Assembly (NCBI GenBank): GCA_023417065.1
Contig: JAEZGH010000019.1
Coordinates: forward strand, 1-64,000
Origin: Bacteroidota bacterium
GTDB lineage: Bacteria; Bacteroidota; Bacteroidia; Cytophagales; Cyclobacteriaceae
Reading direction: 5' to 3'
DNA length: 64,000 bases
In this document: one piece after another, positions 1 through 8,712 of the stretch
How the letters are laid out: every line of letters starts with the position of its first letter
Position numbering within the stretch: position 1 is the stretch's first letter
Notes under the pieces: model-generated
Told to the model about the DNA's origin: nothing
Seen by the model: the letters and a program-made list of their open reading frames with translations, nothing else
The model's database searches: none
Program-made: the position numbers and the translations under genes

Positions 1-432
1 AAGATGTTTATTATCGCTATACGAAGCGCCTATATACCCCGGGTTTCACAAATCCACATATTTTTTCAAAAAATCTTTCAGGCAGACACACGATTTCTCC
101 TCATTTCGCCCCGCCCATCCGAGGTCAGTTCTCCGGGGTTTGTCCACTCTTTGTCCGCTCTTCCTATTAGTTTCCTGGTTTCTGATTGCAGATTTCTGAT
201 TTTTGGTTAAGTACGTTTCTCATCTCTGGTCTGTTTATCCTTTAGGATTTGCGAGAGATTATTTCTTGTAGCAGATTTCCAGATTCCGAATTTTAAGTGT
301 GAAACCCGTCCCCCAGTGTCCGCTTGTACCCGCGACCTTATTACCGGACAGGCGACCGGTGGCTTAGGATAGCACCTCCGCACGTCTTCAAACCGCAACA
401 GACATACGTTGAAACATCAATTATTTCATAGA

Positions 433-487
433 GATATCCCGTATATATCCCGTATATGTCCCGTATATAAGCCGTATATATCCTGTA
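433..487. repeat. Tandem repeat, five 11-bp units
   Basis: Five consecutive units fit the consensus TATATCCCGTA (units at 433, 444, 455, 466 and 477), each with 0-3 changes. It is followed by a partial continuation and a GGTAC/GTACC inverted pair near 497-512. The 11-bp period is close to one helical turn, so the TA-rich steps are in phase. There are no spacers, so this is not CRISPR. Confidence 0.8.
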
Positions 488-650
488 CTTATATAGGTAC
501 GGCTTATGTACCGTTGATACCCGGCTCGGGCTAAGGATATTTATATTGAAACAATTAGTGGTTGTTAAATTTAGTGTACAGGAAACTCATTCAGCGGTCT
601 ATTTTGCATCGGCGACGTCAGACGACTTCGCTTCTGCAACGTGGATGGAA

Positions 651-765
651 GCGACAAACATATCGTCCCTGCGGGACGGAATGCCGTTCAGGTTTTTAGC
701 AATGATTTCGTGCATCGTTCAATCTTTGTGAGCGACGAAACATATTGTCGCTATGTGACGGAAAA
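651..765. repeat. Pair of degenerate REP-like hairpin units
   Basis: Two related units, 651-683 and 732-765, share the pattern GCGAC(g)AAACATAT..GTC....GACGGAA. Unit one contains a perfect CGTCCC/GGGACG hairpin (664-678). Unit two contains GCGAC/GTCGC (732-736 with 747-751). Short dispersed palindromic units of this kind are common between genes in Bacteroidota. No associated transposase is visible in the window. Confidence 0.5.
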
Positions 766-903
766 CACAGGGCGCAAATCGAATAACGGCTCGAAATCCT
801 TGTTCTTGCCTGAACCTGAACTTGAAACACTTGGAACTGCTTCCACGAAGCGCTGCGCTTCAAACGAAATTGAGCTCGTCAATCAGAAATCAGAGACCAG
901 AAA

Positions 904-1623
904 TCAACTCACCCCGGCTTCCTGATCCAAATAAATCAGCCCATTCGAATGCTTGTGCATTATCGTCGACGGTACTTCCATGCTGATGGGCCCGGAGAGG
1001 GTAGCATTGACGATCGGGGATTTCTTCGCGCCGCTGGCGATGAGCAGAGCGGTGCGTGCATTGAGGAGATGTTTCAGACCCAAAGTGATGCCTTTGGTGA
1101 GGACGGTGTTTTCACGGAAGTATTTTTGCCCTACTTCACGTGTGGTGGGAGCAAGTTCCATCACATGGGAATACAAATCAGGTGATACACCAGGTTCGTT
1201 TAGTCCGACGTGACCATTTAGCCCAATGCCAACGATGATCAGGTCAAGGCCTCCTGCGCTGCGGATTGCGTTATCCATTTTGATACATTCGGTGTGAAGG
1301 TCAATAGCCTCACCGTTGAAAAGATAGAACCTGTCAGGACTGATCTTCAGTGGTTCCAGCAACCACGTGCGGATGAAGTTACCGCAGCTGCCGGGATTGT
1401 CTGCTGCTATACCGACCCATTCGTCAAGTCCAATGAATGTGACGCGTGACAAATCAACCCGTTTTTCAGAGACCAGCGAAACAAACTCGCTGAATGCACC
1501 TTTGGGTGTTTCGCCTGAAGGAATGCAAATCACTGAATCGGGTTGTTGCTGAATCTGCTCAAGCATCAGCTGCGCCGTTGCGCGTGAAAGTTTGTCGTAG
1601 TCGTCGAATACCTTTACCGTCAT
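904..1623 (-). CDS. NagB-like sugar-phosphate isomerase/deaminase
   Basis: A 239-residue cytoplasmic protein of the glucosamine-6-phosphate deaminase/6-phosphogluconolactonase family. Family landmarks are an N-terminal SGETPKG substrate loop, the GLDEW segment corresponding to the catalytic DEY of NagB, and GLNGHVGLNEPG around the active-site His/Glu. Members convert amino-sugar phosphates to fructose-6-phosphate plus ammonia, or act on related sugar phosphates; the exact substrate here is unknown. The start is the ATG at 1621-1623 (MTVKVFDD). It overlaps the stop of the upstream kinase by four bases (ATGA), which suggests translational coupling. A longer in-frame extension exists but would lie wholly inside the kinase gene. 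Kinase plus deaminase in one operon suggests catabolism of a phosphorylated, possibly amino, sugar. Confidence 0.85.
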   Translation of the reverse strand: MTVKVFDDYDKLSRATAQLMLEQIQQQPDSVICIPSGETPKGAFSEFVSLVSEKRVDLSRVTFIGLDEWVGIAADNPGSCGNFIRTWLLEPLKISPDRFYLFNGEAIDLHTECIKMDNAIRSAGGLDLIIVGIGLNGHVGLNEPGVSPDLYSHVMELAPTTREVGQKYFRENTVLTKGITLGLKHLLNARTALLIASGAKKSPIVNATLSGPISMEVPSTIMHKHSNGLIYLDQEAGVS

Positions 1624-2702
1624 AAGGGACTCATAAATTTCTTTGCAAGACTCTTGCCGTGTTGCATGTAATGTGATGCGAAGGCGTGCCCCAGGTCGAG
1701 ACTGTCGGCAAGGGCCATGCCCGACAACACGGCAAGACAATATCCAGCGTTAAAGTTGTCGCCAGCACCCGTTGATAGCAGGGGGTGCGAAATGCGCGGT
1801 GCTTCGCGCGCCACGCACTCGTCTTTGGTCCAACCTATCGCCGTGGCGTGAAAATGAATAACAAGTGTGTGAATGTTCATGGCGTGGAATATTTCCTTTC
1901 CAATCACATGCATGTCCGTAGGAGGGTTCGGCCGATGTGTTATTGCACCGTACAGAATTCCCGCTTCGTTTCGGTTTAGTCCGAGGGTTACGTCAAACCA
2001 TCTCGTAAATTCGTTTATCAAAGCGAGTGTTTCCGTAATTTCTTCGACGGATTTTTTTGAACAGTCTGCCAGGTCGAAAAACAGATGAGGCCTCGTCGCA
2101 TAGCTGATCCGTGGAAGGATGTCGCGTTGTATGCCGCGCCAGATGTCGGAAGCGTGGTCCAGTTCGGACCAGTTCACCATTCCAATCAGGTCTGCCTCGC
2201 GGAAGAGGTCGGTAATTTTGTCAATGCCAATAAGATCGGCGATCCGCTGCCAGTTAGTTGTATTCAGATTACTCATTTCACCCATGATCATCTTGCCGTC
2301 GCTGAATTCAAGGGCAGTGGATGAGCCCGGTTCCCCGAAGCTGTACAGGTTGCAGTTCTCCGGAAATGCAGCAAAGAGTGGATTGATGGTGGGGAAGCCC
2401 ATTCCACCAATACAGTTTACGTTTTTTACCCAAGGCGCCATCGCCAGCGCGAGTATTGGCATGTTGCCACCGGGCTTTTTTATGGCTTCGTGAAGTTCGA
2501 GCGAGAAGTTTCCCGCGCTGCGTTCCACGGTATATTCGCCAAATTCCTTTAGTGTATTAAAGTATGTGGTTCCTGACGCTGATTTACTTCGGACGACGCG
2601 CTGGATCGAGTCGATGAATCCGTCGAAACCCAGCGTTGCTGTCTTTGTAGCTAGTAATGCTGTTTTTTCTGGAGTAAGCAGGTTTGTTCGTTCTGACTTC
2701 AT
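1620..2702 (-). CDS. PfkB-family carbohydrate kinase
   Basis: A 360-residue ribokinase/PfkB-type sugar kinase that probably phosphorylates a monosaccharide with ATP in the cytoplasm. The C-terminal signature STGAGDNFNAGY contains the GAGD anion hole and the catalytic Asp315. The N-terminal part (GFDGFIDSI, then GGNMPILALAMA) corresponds to the substrate-binding sheet of the family. It is the first gene of a two-gene minus-strand operon and overlaps the NagB-like gene by four bases. The intergenic region shared with the GH43 gene probably holds its promoter. The substrate cannot be read from sequence. The family is certain; the specificity is not. Confidence 0.88.
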   Translation of the reverse strand: MKSERTNLLTPEKTALLATKTATLGFDGFIDSIQRVVRSKSASGTTYFNTLKEFGEYTVERSAGNFSLELHEAIKKPGGNMPILALAMAPWVKNVNCIGGMGFPTINPLFAAFPENCNLYSFGEPGSSTALEFSDGKMIMGEMSNLNTTNWQRIADLIGIDKITDLFREADLIGMVNWSELDHASDIWRGIQRDILPRISYATRPHLFFDLADCSKKSVEEITETLALINEFTRWFDVTLGLNRNEAGILYGAITHRPNPPTDMHVIGKEIFHAMNIHTLVIHFHATAIGWTKDECVAREAPRISHPLLSTGAGDNFNAGYCLAVLSGMALADSLDLGHAFASHYMQHGKSLAKKFMSPL

Positions 2703-3008
2703 GGTGCCTCACGTAAGCGGAAGTAACGCATATTCCCGCAGGAATGAAAGCATGCGATTCTTTCGTCATTCCGGCGTTCCCCACCTTCTGCACCAAATTA
2801 GTTGCGTGTCCGCAATCAGGCCGATTCATATTGCCCTTTTTTACGAGTTCAGTCCAAATCAAGAAAAATAGGGTTTCAGCGCGGGCAGGCAGGACTCGCT
2901 TTAGCGCTGACATCCAGTCGATCCCGTTTGCACAGAGAAATTTCTTTATAGTCAATTTGACTATTTGGTAAATTTTGTTCACCTTCGGACATACAAACCT
3001 TAATTGTA
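2703..3008. other. Divergent promoter region, no gene
   Basis: These 306 bases separate the minus-strand kinase operon from the plus-strand GH43 gene and must hold promoters for both. AT-rich sequence near 2940-2980, with several TTTG motifs, is a candidate Bacteroidota-type promoter for the GH43 gene, but the spacing does not match the consensus cleanly. No gene or clear operator is seen. Confidence 0.4.
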
Positions 3009-4133
3009 ATGAACTATTCTTGGAAGGCTCCCAGAACGCTTTTTTATGCAACGACTTGCTTTGTTGCATTGGGAATGATGAGTTGCGGAGGTGGTAACAC
3101 GGACACAAAGGCCGTAGAATCATCTGACGCTGCAACCCCAAAACACCGGGTGGATTCAGTTCCGAAACCACTTGTATCAGACATTTACACTGCGGATCCG
3201 TCCGCCCATGTTTTCAATGGACGTATTTACATCTATCCGTCACACGACATAGATGCAGGTACTCCTGAAAACGACATGGGTGACCACTTTGACATGCGCG
3301 ATTATCACGTGTTGTCGATGGATCACATCGGCGGCGAGGTGACTGATCACGGTGTCGCTCTTGACATTAAAGATATACCCTGGGCTGCAAAGCAATTGTG
3401 GGCTCCCGATGCAGCCGAAAAAGACGGCACCTACTATCTCTACTTCCCTGCAAAAGATAAAGACGAAGTTTTCCGTATTGGTGTGGCCACCGCTTCAAGC
3501 CCGGAAGGCCCTTTCAAAGCGGAAGAAAAACCTATCGAAGGAAGCTATAGCATCGACCCTGCAGTCTTCAAAGACGATGATGGCGCCTACTACATGTATT
3601 TTGGCGGTATCTGGGGTGGCCAGCTCCAACGTTGGGCCACGGGCAAATATTCAGGTCCCAATGGATCGAAAACTGATCTTCAGAAAGATGATCAGCCAGC
3701 TATCGGCCCTCGTGTTGCACGTCTGGATGATACGATGAAGCAATTTGCTGAGCCGGTGAAAGAAATTCAGATCCTTGACGAAAATGGCAGCCCTATTCTA
3801 GGCGGAGACCATGACCGTCGTTTCTTCGAAGCTGCCTGGGTTCACAAATACAACGGCAAATACTATCTGTCATATTCCACCGGTGACACACACTATATCG
3901 CGTATGCTGTCGGTGACAGCCCTTACGGACCTTTCACTTACAAAGGTGTAGTGCTGAATCCTGTTGAAGGCTGGACTAACCACCATTCTATCATTGAACT
4001 GGATGGCCAGTGGTTCATCTTCTACCACGATACACAAATCTCGGGTAAAACACATTTGCGCAATGTGAAAGTGACTGCCCTGGAATACGATAGCAACGGT
4101 AATATCAAAACGATTGACCCGTATAAGAAATAG
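3009..4133 (+). CDS. Glycoside hydrolase family 43 lipoprotein
   Basis: A 374-residue secreted glycosidase. It has a signal peptide ending in a lipobox with the lipidated Cys at residue 26, then a GGG linker typical of surface lipoproteins. The single five-bladed propeller domain shows the three GH43 carboxylates in their usual contexts: base Asp63 in YTADPSAH, modulating Asp183 in SIDPAVFKD, and acid Glu274 in FFEAAWV. Characterised GH43 enzymes are arabinofuranosidases, beta-xylosidases or arabinanases, so a plant arabinose/xylose polysaccharide is the likely target. It precedes a GH3 enzyme on the same strand, but a terminator separates them, so they are probably separate transcription units. 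Confidence 0.9.
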   Translation: MNYSWKAPRTLFYATTCFVALGMMSCGGGNTDTKAVESSDAATPKHRVDSVPKPLVSDIYTADPSAHVFNGRIYIYPSHDIDAGTPENDMGDHFDMRDYHVLSMDHIGGEVTDHGVALDIKDIPWAAKQLWAPDAAEKDGTYYLYFPAKDKDEVFRIGVATASSPEGPFKAEEKPIEGSYSIDPAVFKDDDGAYYMYFGGIWGGQLQRWATGKYSGPNGSKTDLQKDDQPAIGPRVARLDDTMKQFAEPVKEIQILDENGSPILGGDHDRRFFEAAWVHKYNGKYYLSYSTGDTHYIAYAVGDSPYGPFTYKGVVLNPVEGWTNHHSIIELDGQWFIFYHDTQISGKTHLRNVKVTALEYDSNGNIKTIDPYKK

Positions 4134-4167
4134 CTCTTTGTTTTAGGTCATACTTTGATTTGGGTTG

Positions 4168-4199
4168 AAAGGCGGTAGTGAGAGCTCCGCCTTTTTTTT
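4168..4199 (+). terminator. Rho-independent terminator after GH43 gene
   Basis: The perfect stem AAAGGCGG/CCGCCTTT (4168-4175 with 4187-4194) is followed directly by a run of T to 4199. It lies 34 bases after the GH43 stop. Confidence 0.9.
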
Positions 4200-4375
4200 C
4201 GGACTAACAAGTCCTGTGAAATTTCGGAATCGCTGGTTTTCAGTCATTGACACAGCAATTGAATCTTTGTTTATTCATGCTAATTGTGTTCACGTTTACG
4301 GGGTTTTTCCTTTTTCAACGTCTTATTGGTAGACGGAACTTATCCGGGCAAAAGCCATAATGTAACAATAAACCT

Positions 4376-7012
4376 ATGAGAGTTTTACTTCGCACACTCT
4401 GTACCCTGTTGGTGATGATGGTTTCGCTTTCTTTCGAGAACGCTGACCGGGATTCACCCAAGTATCCATTTCAGGATCCCTCGCTTCCGATTGAGGTTCG
4501 CGTAAATGATCTGGTTTCAAGGCTTACTCTTGAAGAAAAGGTAGCGCAAATGCTCAACGCGGCTCCCGCGATTGAGCGCCTGGGAATTCCGGCTTACGAC
4601 TGGTGGAATGAGGTTCTCCACGGCGTCGCACGGACACCCTATCGCGTAACGGTATATCCTCAGGCAATAGCAATGGCTGCGACATTTGATACTGCTTCGC
4701 TTTCGCGAATGGGACACTACTCTGCGCTCGAAGGACGTGCCGTATACAACAAGGCTGTGAAGGAAGGCATTGCTGGACAGCGCTACCTCGGCCTGACTTA
4801 TTGGACGCCCAACATCAATATCTTCCGAGATCCCCGCTGGGGCAGGGGCCAGGAAACCTATGGCGAAGATCCATACCTCACTGCAAAACTTGGTCACGCG
4901 TTTGTTAATGGTCTGCAGGGAAAACATCCCAAGTATCTTAAGGCAGCAGCCTGTGCAAAACACTATGCGGTACACAGTGGACCGGAACCCTCACGCCACG
5001 TATTCAACGCTGATGTTTCCCCATATGACCTGTGGGATACGTACCTGCCTGCGTTTGAAGAACTGGTCGTTGATGCCGATGTTGTCGGTGTGATGTGTGC
5101 CTACAACGCGTTCCGCGGTCAGCCCTGCTGCGGCAGTGATATTCTGATGAATGATATCCTGCGCAATCAGTGGCAGTTTACCGGATACGTGACGTCCGAC
5201 TGCTGGGCAATTGACGATTTCTTTAAAAACCATAAAACGCACCCTGATGCTGCCTCGGCGTCTGCCGATGCCGTTATGCACGGCACTGACCTGGATTGTG
5301 GTACCGATGCCTATATGGGCCTAATCAAAGCGGTGAAGGACGGAATGATTTCAGAACGTCAGATTGATGTTTCGGTGAAACGCCTCTTTACCATTCGCTT
5401 TCGCCTGGGATTGTTTGACCCTGTAGAAATGGTGGAATGGGCACAAACGCCTGAAAGCGTGCTGGAAAGCGAGCCTCACCGCGAGCATTCGCTCAAAATG
5501 GCAAGACAATCCATCGTGCTGCTGAAGAATGAACGCAACACCCTGCCATTGAAAAAGAACCTCAGGAAGATCGCGGTTATCGGTCCGAATGCCGACAACG
5601 AAATCGCCGTTCTTGGAAACTACAATGGTATCCCTTCTGAAATTGTCACTGCCCTCGAAGGAATCAAGGCAAAGGTAGGCGATGGCGTTCAGGTCGTCTA
5701 TGAAAAAGCTTCAACCTTCACGAAGGATACGTTGCTGGTGTATACGAACAACTCCCAGCTATACGCCTTCGATGGCAAACCAGGATTCAAGGCAGAATAC
5801 TTTAACAATACTGAATTGAAGGGCACGCCTGTTGTGAGTCATGTTGGTCCCGGACTTGAACTGAACTGGCAGGAAGGCCAGTCTGTGATTGAGAATATCC
5901 GGGCGATGAACTTCTCAGCAAGGTTTACTTCGGACTATACAGCACCTGAAACGGGTGAAATCGTATTTGAAGTTGAAGGCGATGACGGATATCGCTTTTT
6001 CATCGACGGTAAGGAACAGCTCGAGGCCTGGACGAGAAACCGCTGGGGAGCCAAGAACGTTCGTATCAAAACGGAAAAGGGGCGCACCTACCGCTTGGTA
6101 CTGGAGTTTCACCAGCAGCAGGGCAAGGCCGGAATCGCCCTGCGTACAGGCAAGTTCCAGAAGACCGATTTCAAGGCTCTTGCCAACCGCGTGAAAGACG
6201 CTGATGCGATCATTTACGTAGGAGGAATTTCGCCGCAACTCGAAGGTGAAGAGATGCAGGTGAACGAACCTGGATTTGATGGTGGCGACCGCACATCAAT
6301 TGTGTTGCCTGCAGTTCAGACTGAGACAATGAAAGCGCTGAAGGCAACGCGTAAGCCTTTGATATTTGTGATGATGACAGGAAGTGCAATAGCCCTGCCC
6401 TGGGAATCTGAAAATGTTCCTGCCATTATCAACTCGTGGTATGCTGGCCAGTCTGCCGGTACTGCAATCGCCGATGTTCTTTTCGGTGATTACAATCCCG
6501 CCGGAAGACTTCCTGTGACGTTCTACAAGAACGACAGCGACTTGCCTGACTTTAACGATTACTCCATGGACAACAGGACCTATCGTTATTTCAAGGGTAC
6601 GCCGCTATGGGGCTTTGGCTATGGACTGAGCTATACAACGTTCCAGTATGATCAACTGGAAATCTCGCAGAATGTAGATGTGCACAGTCCTGCGGAGATT
6701 CGCGTACGTGTAACCAACACTGGCAAGCGCGATGGCGACGAAGTAGTTCAGCTGTATGTGTCGCGTAAAGTTGATGGACATCGTACGCCGCTGCGCGCGA
6801 TGAAAGGTTTCCAGCGGATCACCCTTCGTGCGGGTGAGTCAAAGGTTGTGACCTTTAAGCTTGCCCCTGAAGATCTTGCTGTCGTTGACAACGAGGGCTA
6901 TCAGCGTTTCCTTCCCGGAAAAGTTGAAGTTTATGTTGGCGGTAGCCAGCCTGATCAACAGTTACTGGCTGCAAAGAAATCTGTTCAGGGTACGCTTGAA
7001 TTAGTGCAGTAG
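4376..7012 (+). CDS. GH3 beta-glycosidase with PA14 insert
   Basis: An 878-residue exported enzyme with an N-terminal signal peptide. Domain order: GH3 TIM barrel (about 35-365) with nucleophile Asp275 in VTSDCWAI; GH3 alpha/beta sandwich (about 390-740) interrupted by a PA14 carbohydrate-binding domain (about 465-600, starting near GFKAEYFNN); and a C-terminal fibronectin-III-like domain (about 780-870, VTNTGKRDGDEVVQLYV). The same layout occurs in Bacteroidota beta-xylosidases and beta-glucosidases. With the upstream GH43 it suggests release of xylose/arabinose or glucose from oligosaccharides in the periplasm. Exact specificity is inferred only from neighbours. Start chosen at the ATG giving an intact signal peptide. 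Confidence 0.92.
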   Translation: MRVLLRTLCTLLVMMVSLSFENADRDSPKYPFQDPSLPIEVRVNDLVSRLTLEEKVAQMLNAAPAIERLGIPAYDWWNEVLHGVARTPYRVTVYPQAIAMAATFDTASLSRMGHYSALEGRAVYNKAVKEGIAGQRYLGLTYWTPNINIFRDPRWGRGQETYGEDPYLTAKLGHAFVNGLQGKHPKYLKAAACAKHYAVHSGPEPSRHVFNADVSPYDLWDTYLPAFEELVVDADVVGVMCAYNAFRGQPCCGSDILMNDILRNQWQFTGYVTSDCWAIDDFFKNHKTHPDAASASADAVMHGTDLDCGTDAYMGLIKAVKDGMISERQIDVSVKRLFTIRFRLGLFDPVEMVEWAQTPESVLESEPHREHSLKMARQSIVLLKNERNTLPLKKNLRKIAVIGPNADNEIAVLGNYNGIPSEIVTALEGIKAKVGDGVQVVYEKASTFTKDTLLVYTNNSQLYAFDGKPGFKAEYFNNTELKGTPVVSHVGPGLELNWQEGQSVIENIRAMNFSARFTSDYTAPETGEIVFEVEGDDGYRFFIDGKEQLEAWTRNRWGAKNVRIKTEKGRTYRLVLEFHQQQGKAGIALRTGKFQKTDFKALANRVKDADAIIYVGGISPQLEGEEMQVNEPGFDGGDRTSIVLPAVQTETMKALKATRKPLIFVMMTGSAIALPWESENVPAIINSWYAGQSAGTAIADVLFGDYNPAGRLPVTFYKNDSDLPDFNDYSMDNRTYRYFKGTPLWGFGYGLSYTTFQYDQLEISQNVDVHSPAEIRVRVTNTGKRDGDEVVQLYVSRKVDGHRTPLRAMKGFQRITLRAGESKVVTFKLAPEDLAVVDNEGYQRFLPGKVEVYVGGSQPDQQLLAAKKSVQGTLELVQ

Positions 7013-7032
7013 TTATCAGAGTTGATAATAAT

Positions 7033-7083
7033 AAGGGTCTGGCTTCGGATGTCTGTTATACATCCAGGGCCAGACCCTTTTCT
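7033..7083. terminator. Bidirectional terminator between GH3 and oxidoreductase
   Basis: A long hairpin with outer arms AAGGGTCTGG/CCAGACCCTT, an inner GGATG/CATCC pair and T-rich sequence on both sides. It sits between two convergent genes and can serve both. Confidence 0.85.
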
Positions 7084-7094
7084 TTAGGGACTCG

Positions 7095-8462
7095 TTATAC
7101 GTTATCCGGATGTGGATGGGTATAGCCACTTCGGTATGTTCGCGAGAGCGCCTGTGTCGCTTCACGATCATTTACGACTTCGCGCTTTTGAGCGTCATAG
7201 ACCATAGGGCGACCGAGTTCCATCGAAAGATTGGCAAGAATACACGAGGCAGTTGAAATATGTCCCTCTTCAATATCTGCCACGGGGCGAACGTGTTTGT
7301 CGGTGATGGCCTCGAGGAAATTCAGCATATGACCTCTGGTAGCGGGCGCGGCGTGAAGTTCCATTCGTTCCTCTTTGAGATCCTCGGGATACTTCTCCCG
7401 TTCGTAAACAGCGTCTTTTTTTATTTTTTCACCTTCACCAACGGGTACAAAATCCATCTTGAGCGTGCTGATGGAGAGCGTGCCTTTTTCACCGAATATC
7501 TTCAGCGCCCATGGATACTCAGGGTCTTCAGGTGTACCCCACGTGCGGTGTTGCCATACGCAGTTAAGCTCGTCGAATTCAAACACAGCTGTCTGTGTGT
7601 CCGAAACATTGGCATTGCTTTCCTTTTGAACGTATATGCCTCCCGTTGAGGAGATTCGTTTGGGCCATCCAAGATTGAGCAACCACCGCGCGCCGTCGAG
7701 CATGTGAACACACATGTCGCCGACGATGCCATTTCCGTATTGTGTGTAGGAACGCCACCTGCTGTGCGGGAGGCCGTCGTAGGGGCGTTGCGGCGCCGGG
7801 CCTGTCCACAGATCGTAATCAAAAAACGCGGGTACGTCCTGTACGGCTGGATTTGCATTGAAGCGCATGTGGTAATAACAAACCATATCCACGTGCGAGA
7901 TCTTACCAAGTAAGCCAGCTTCGATGATGTTCTTCTTTGCATCAATCCAGTGAGGCGTACTTCGACGCTGAAGGCCTACCTGAACTACCTTTCCATACTT
8001 GCGGGAGGCGGCGAGAATTGCCTCGCCCTCCATCACGTCGACGCTTATCGGTTTTTGCAGGTAAACGTGAGCACCTGCTTTCATGGCATCGATGGCCGAG
8101 AGGGCATGCCAATGGTCCGGTGTGCCGATCAATATAATGTCGAACTCATGAGAGGCCAGCATCTTGCGGTAATCCTGGTAGAGCACGGGAGCCTTTTTGG
8201 CTTTTGCTCTTTCCTTAACGAGATTTCCTGCCTTCTCAAGCATATTTCGGTCGGGATCACTCAGCGCTACGACCTCAGCCTGCGTAACCTGCATCAATCT
8301 GAAAAGATCATTCTTCCCATACCAGCCACTGCCGATTAGCCCGACACGCCAGGCCTTTTGAGGAAAACGAAGATCCATTCCATATGCGCCCAGGGTGGAC
8401 ATCGTGAGGGAAGCTGTAGCACCCTTGATGAAGGTGCGGCGGTTTATAAAGAAATCATTCAT
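7095..8462 (-). CDS. Tat-exported Gfo/Idh/MocA family oxidoreductase
   Basis: A 455-residue NAD(P)-dependent sugar oxidoreductase. Residues 1-27 form a twin-arginine signal (NRRTFIKGA), so the protein is exported folded with its cofactor. The Rossmann motif VGLIGSGWYGKND follows near residue 40. YLQKPIS replaces the usual EKP substrate/cofactor loop, a variant common in the exported members. The C-terminal half is the MocA-type alpha/beta domain. Exported members process glycan-derived sugars, including redox-assisted glycoside cleavage in some relatives; the substrate here is not determinable. It is monocistronic and convergent with the GH3 gene, which fits a role in periplasmic glycan breakdown. 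Confidence 0.88.
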   Translation of the reverse strand: MNDFFINRRTFIKGATASLTMSTLGAYGMDLRFPQKAWRVGLIGSGWYGKNDLFRLMQVTQAEVVALSDPDRNMLEKAGNLVKERAKAKKAPVLYQDYRKMLASHEFDIILIGTPDHWHALSAIDAMKAGAHVYLQKPISVDVMEGEAILAASRKYGKVVQVGLQRRSTPHWIDAKKNIIEAGLLGKISHVDMVCYYHMRFNANPAVQDVPAFFDYDLWTGPAPQRPYDGLPHSRWRSYTQYGNGIVGDMCVHMLDGARWLLNLGWPKRISSTGGIYVQKESNANVSDTQTAVFEFDELNCVWQHRTWGTPEDPEYPWALKIFGEKGTLSISTLKMDFVPVGEGEKIKKDAVYEREKYPEDLKEERMELHAAPATRGHMLNFLEAITDKHVRPVADIEEGHISTASCILANLSMELGRPMVYDAQKREVVNDREATQALSRTYRSGYTHPHPDNV

Positions 8463-8712
8463 GGTCGGGTTGTAAGGTTTAGCTATCCAGAATAGCGATT
8501 ATGTGCCAGAATTGCAAGCCTGCCGGGATAGCCGGCATACACCTGACGTATGCTGCTCCATTTATCCATGTAGCGTCTGGGAGTAAGGTCGCTTTCACTC
8601 GCGAGGTCATATTGTGAGAAACGCCGTGATTTGTAACTTAGGTCGGACAAGTGAGGGGCTGTTGGCGTGTGCCGTTGAGTATTTGATTCGATTTGAGATA
8701 ATCCTCCGTATT

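Larger units (their letters stand above)
1..903. other. Non-coding region with repeats, no supported gene
   Basis: All reading frames here are short, overlap one another and show no recognisable domain, so I call no gene. The stretch lies downstream of the minus-strand sugar-phosphate operon. It contains an 11-bp tandem array, two REP-like hairpin units, and related TCTGATT-rich tracts near 175-208 and, in inverted orientation, near 881-907. It looks like an accumulation zone for small repeats rather than decayed coding sequence. Confidence 0.6.

Noticed and set aside
433..487. Possible CRISPR array
   Set aside because: The units are 11 bp and directly adjacent without spacers, and no cas gene is present.
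904..1623. Asn in GLNGHVGLNEP considered as a lost catalytic Asp of the NagB-like protein
   Set aside because: Asn at this place is, as far as I recall, common in other NagB family members, so it is not evidence of inactivity.
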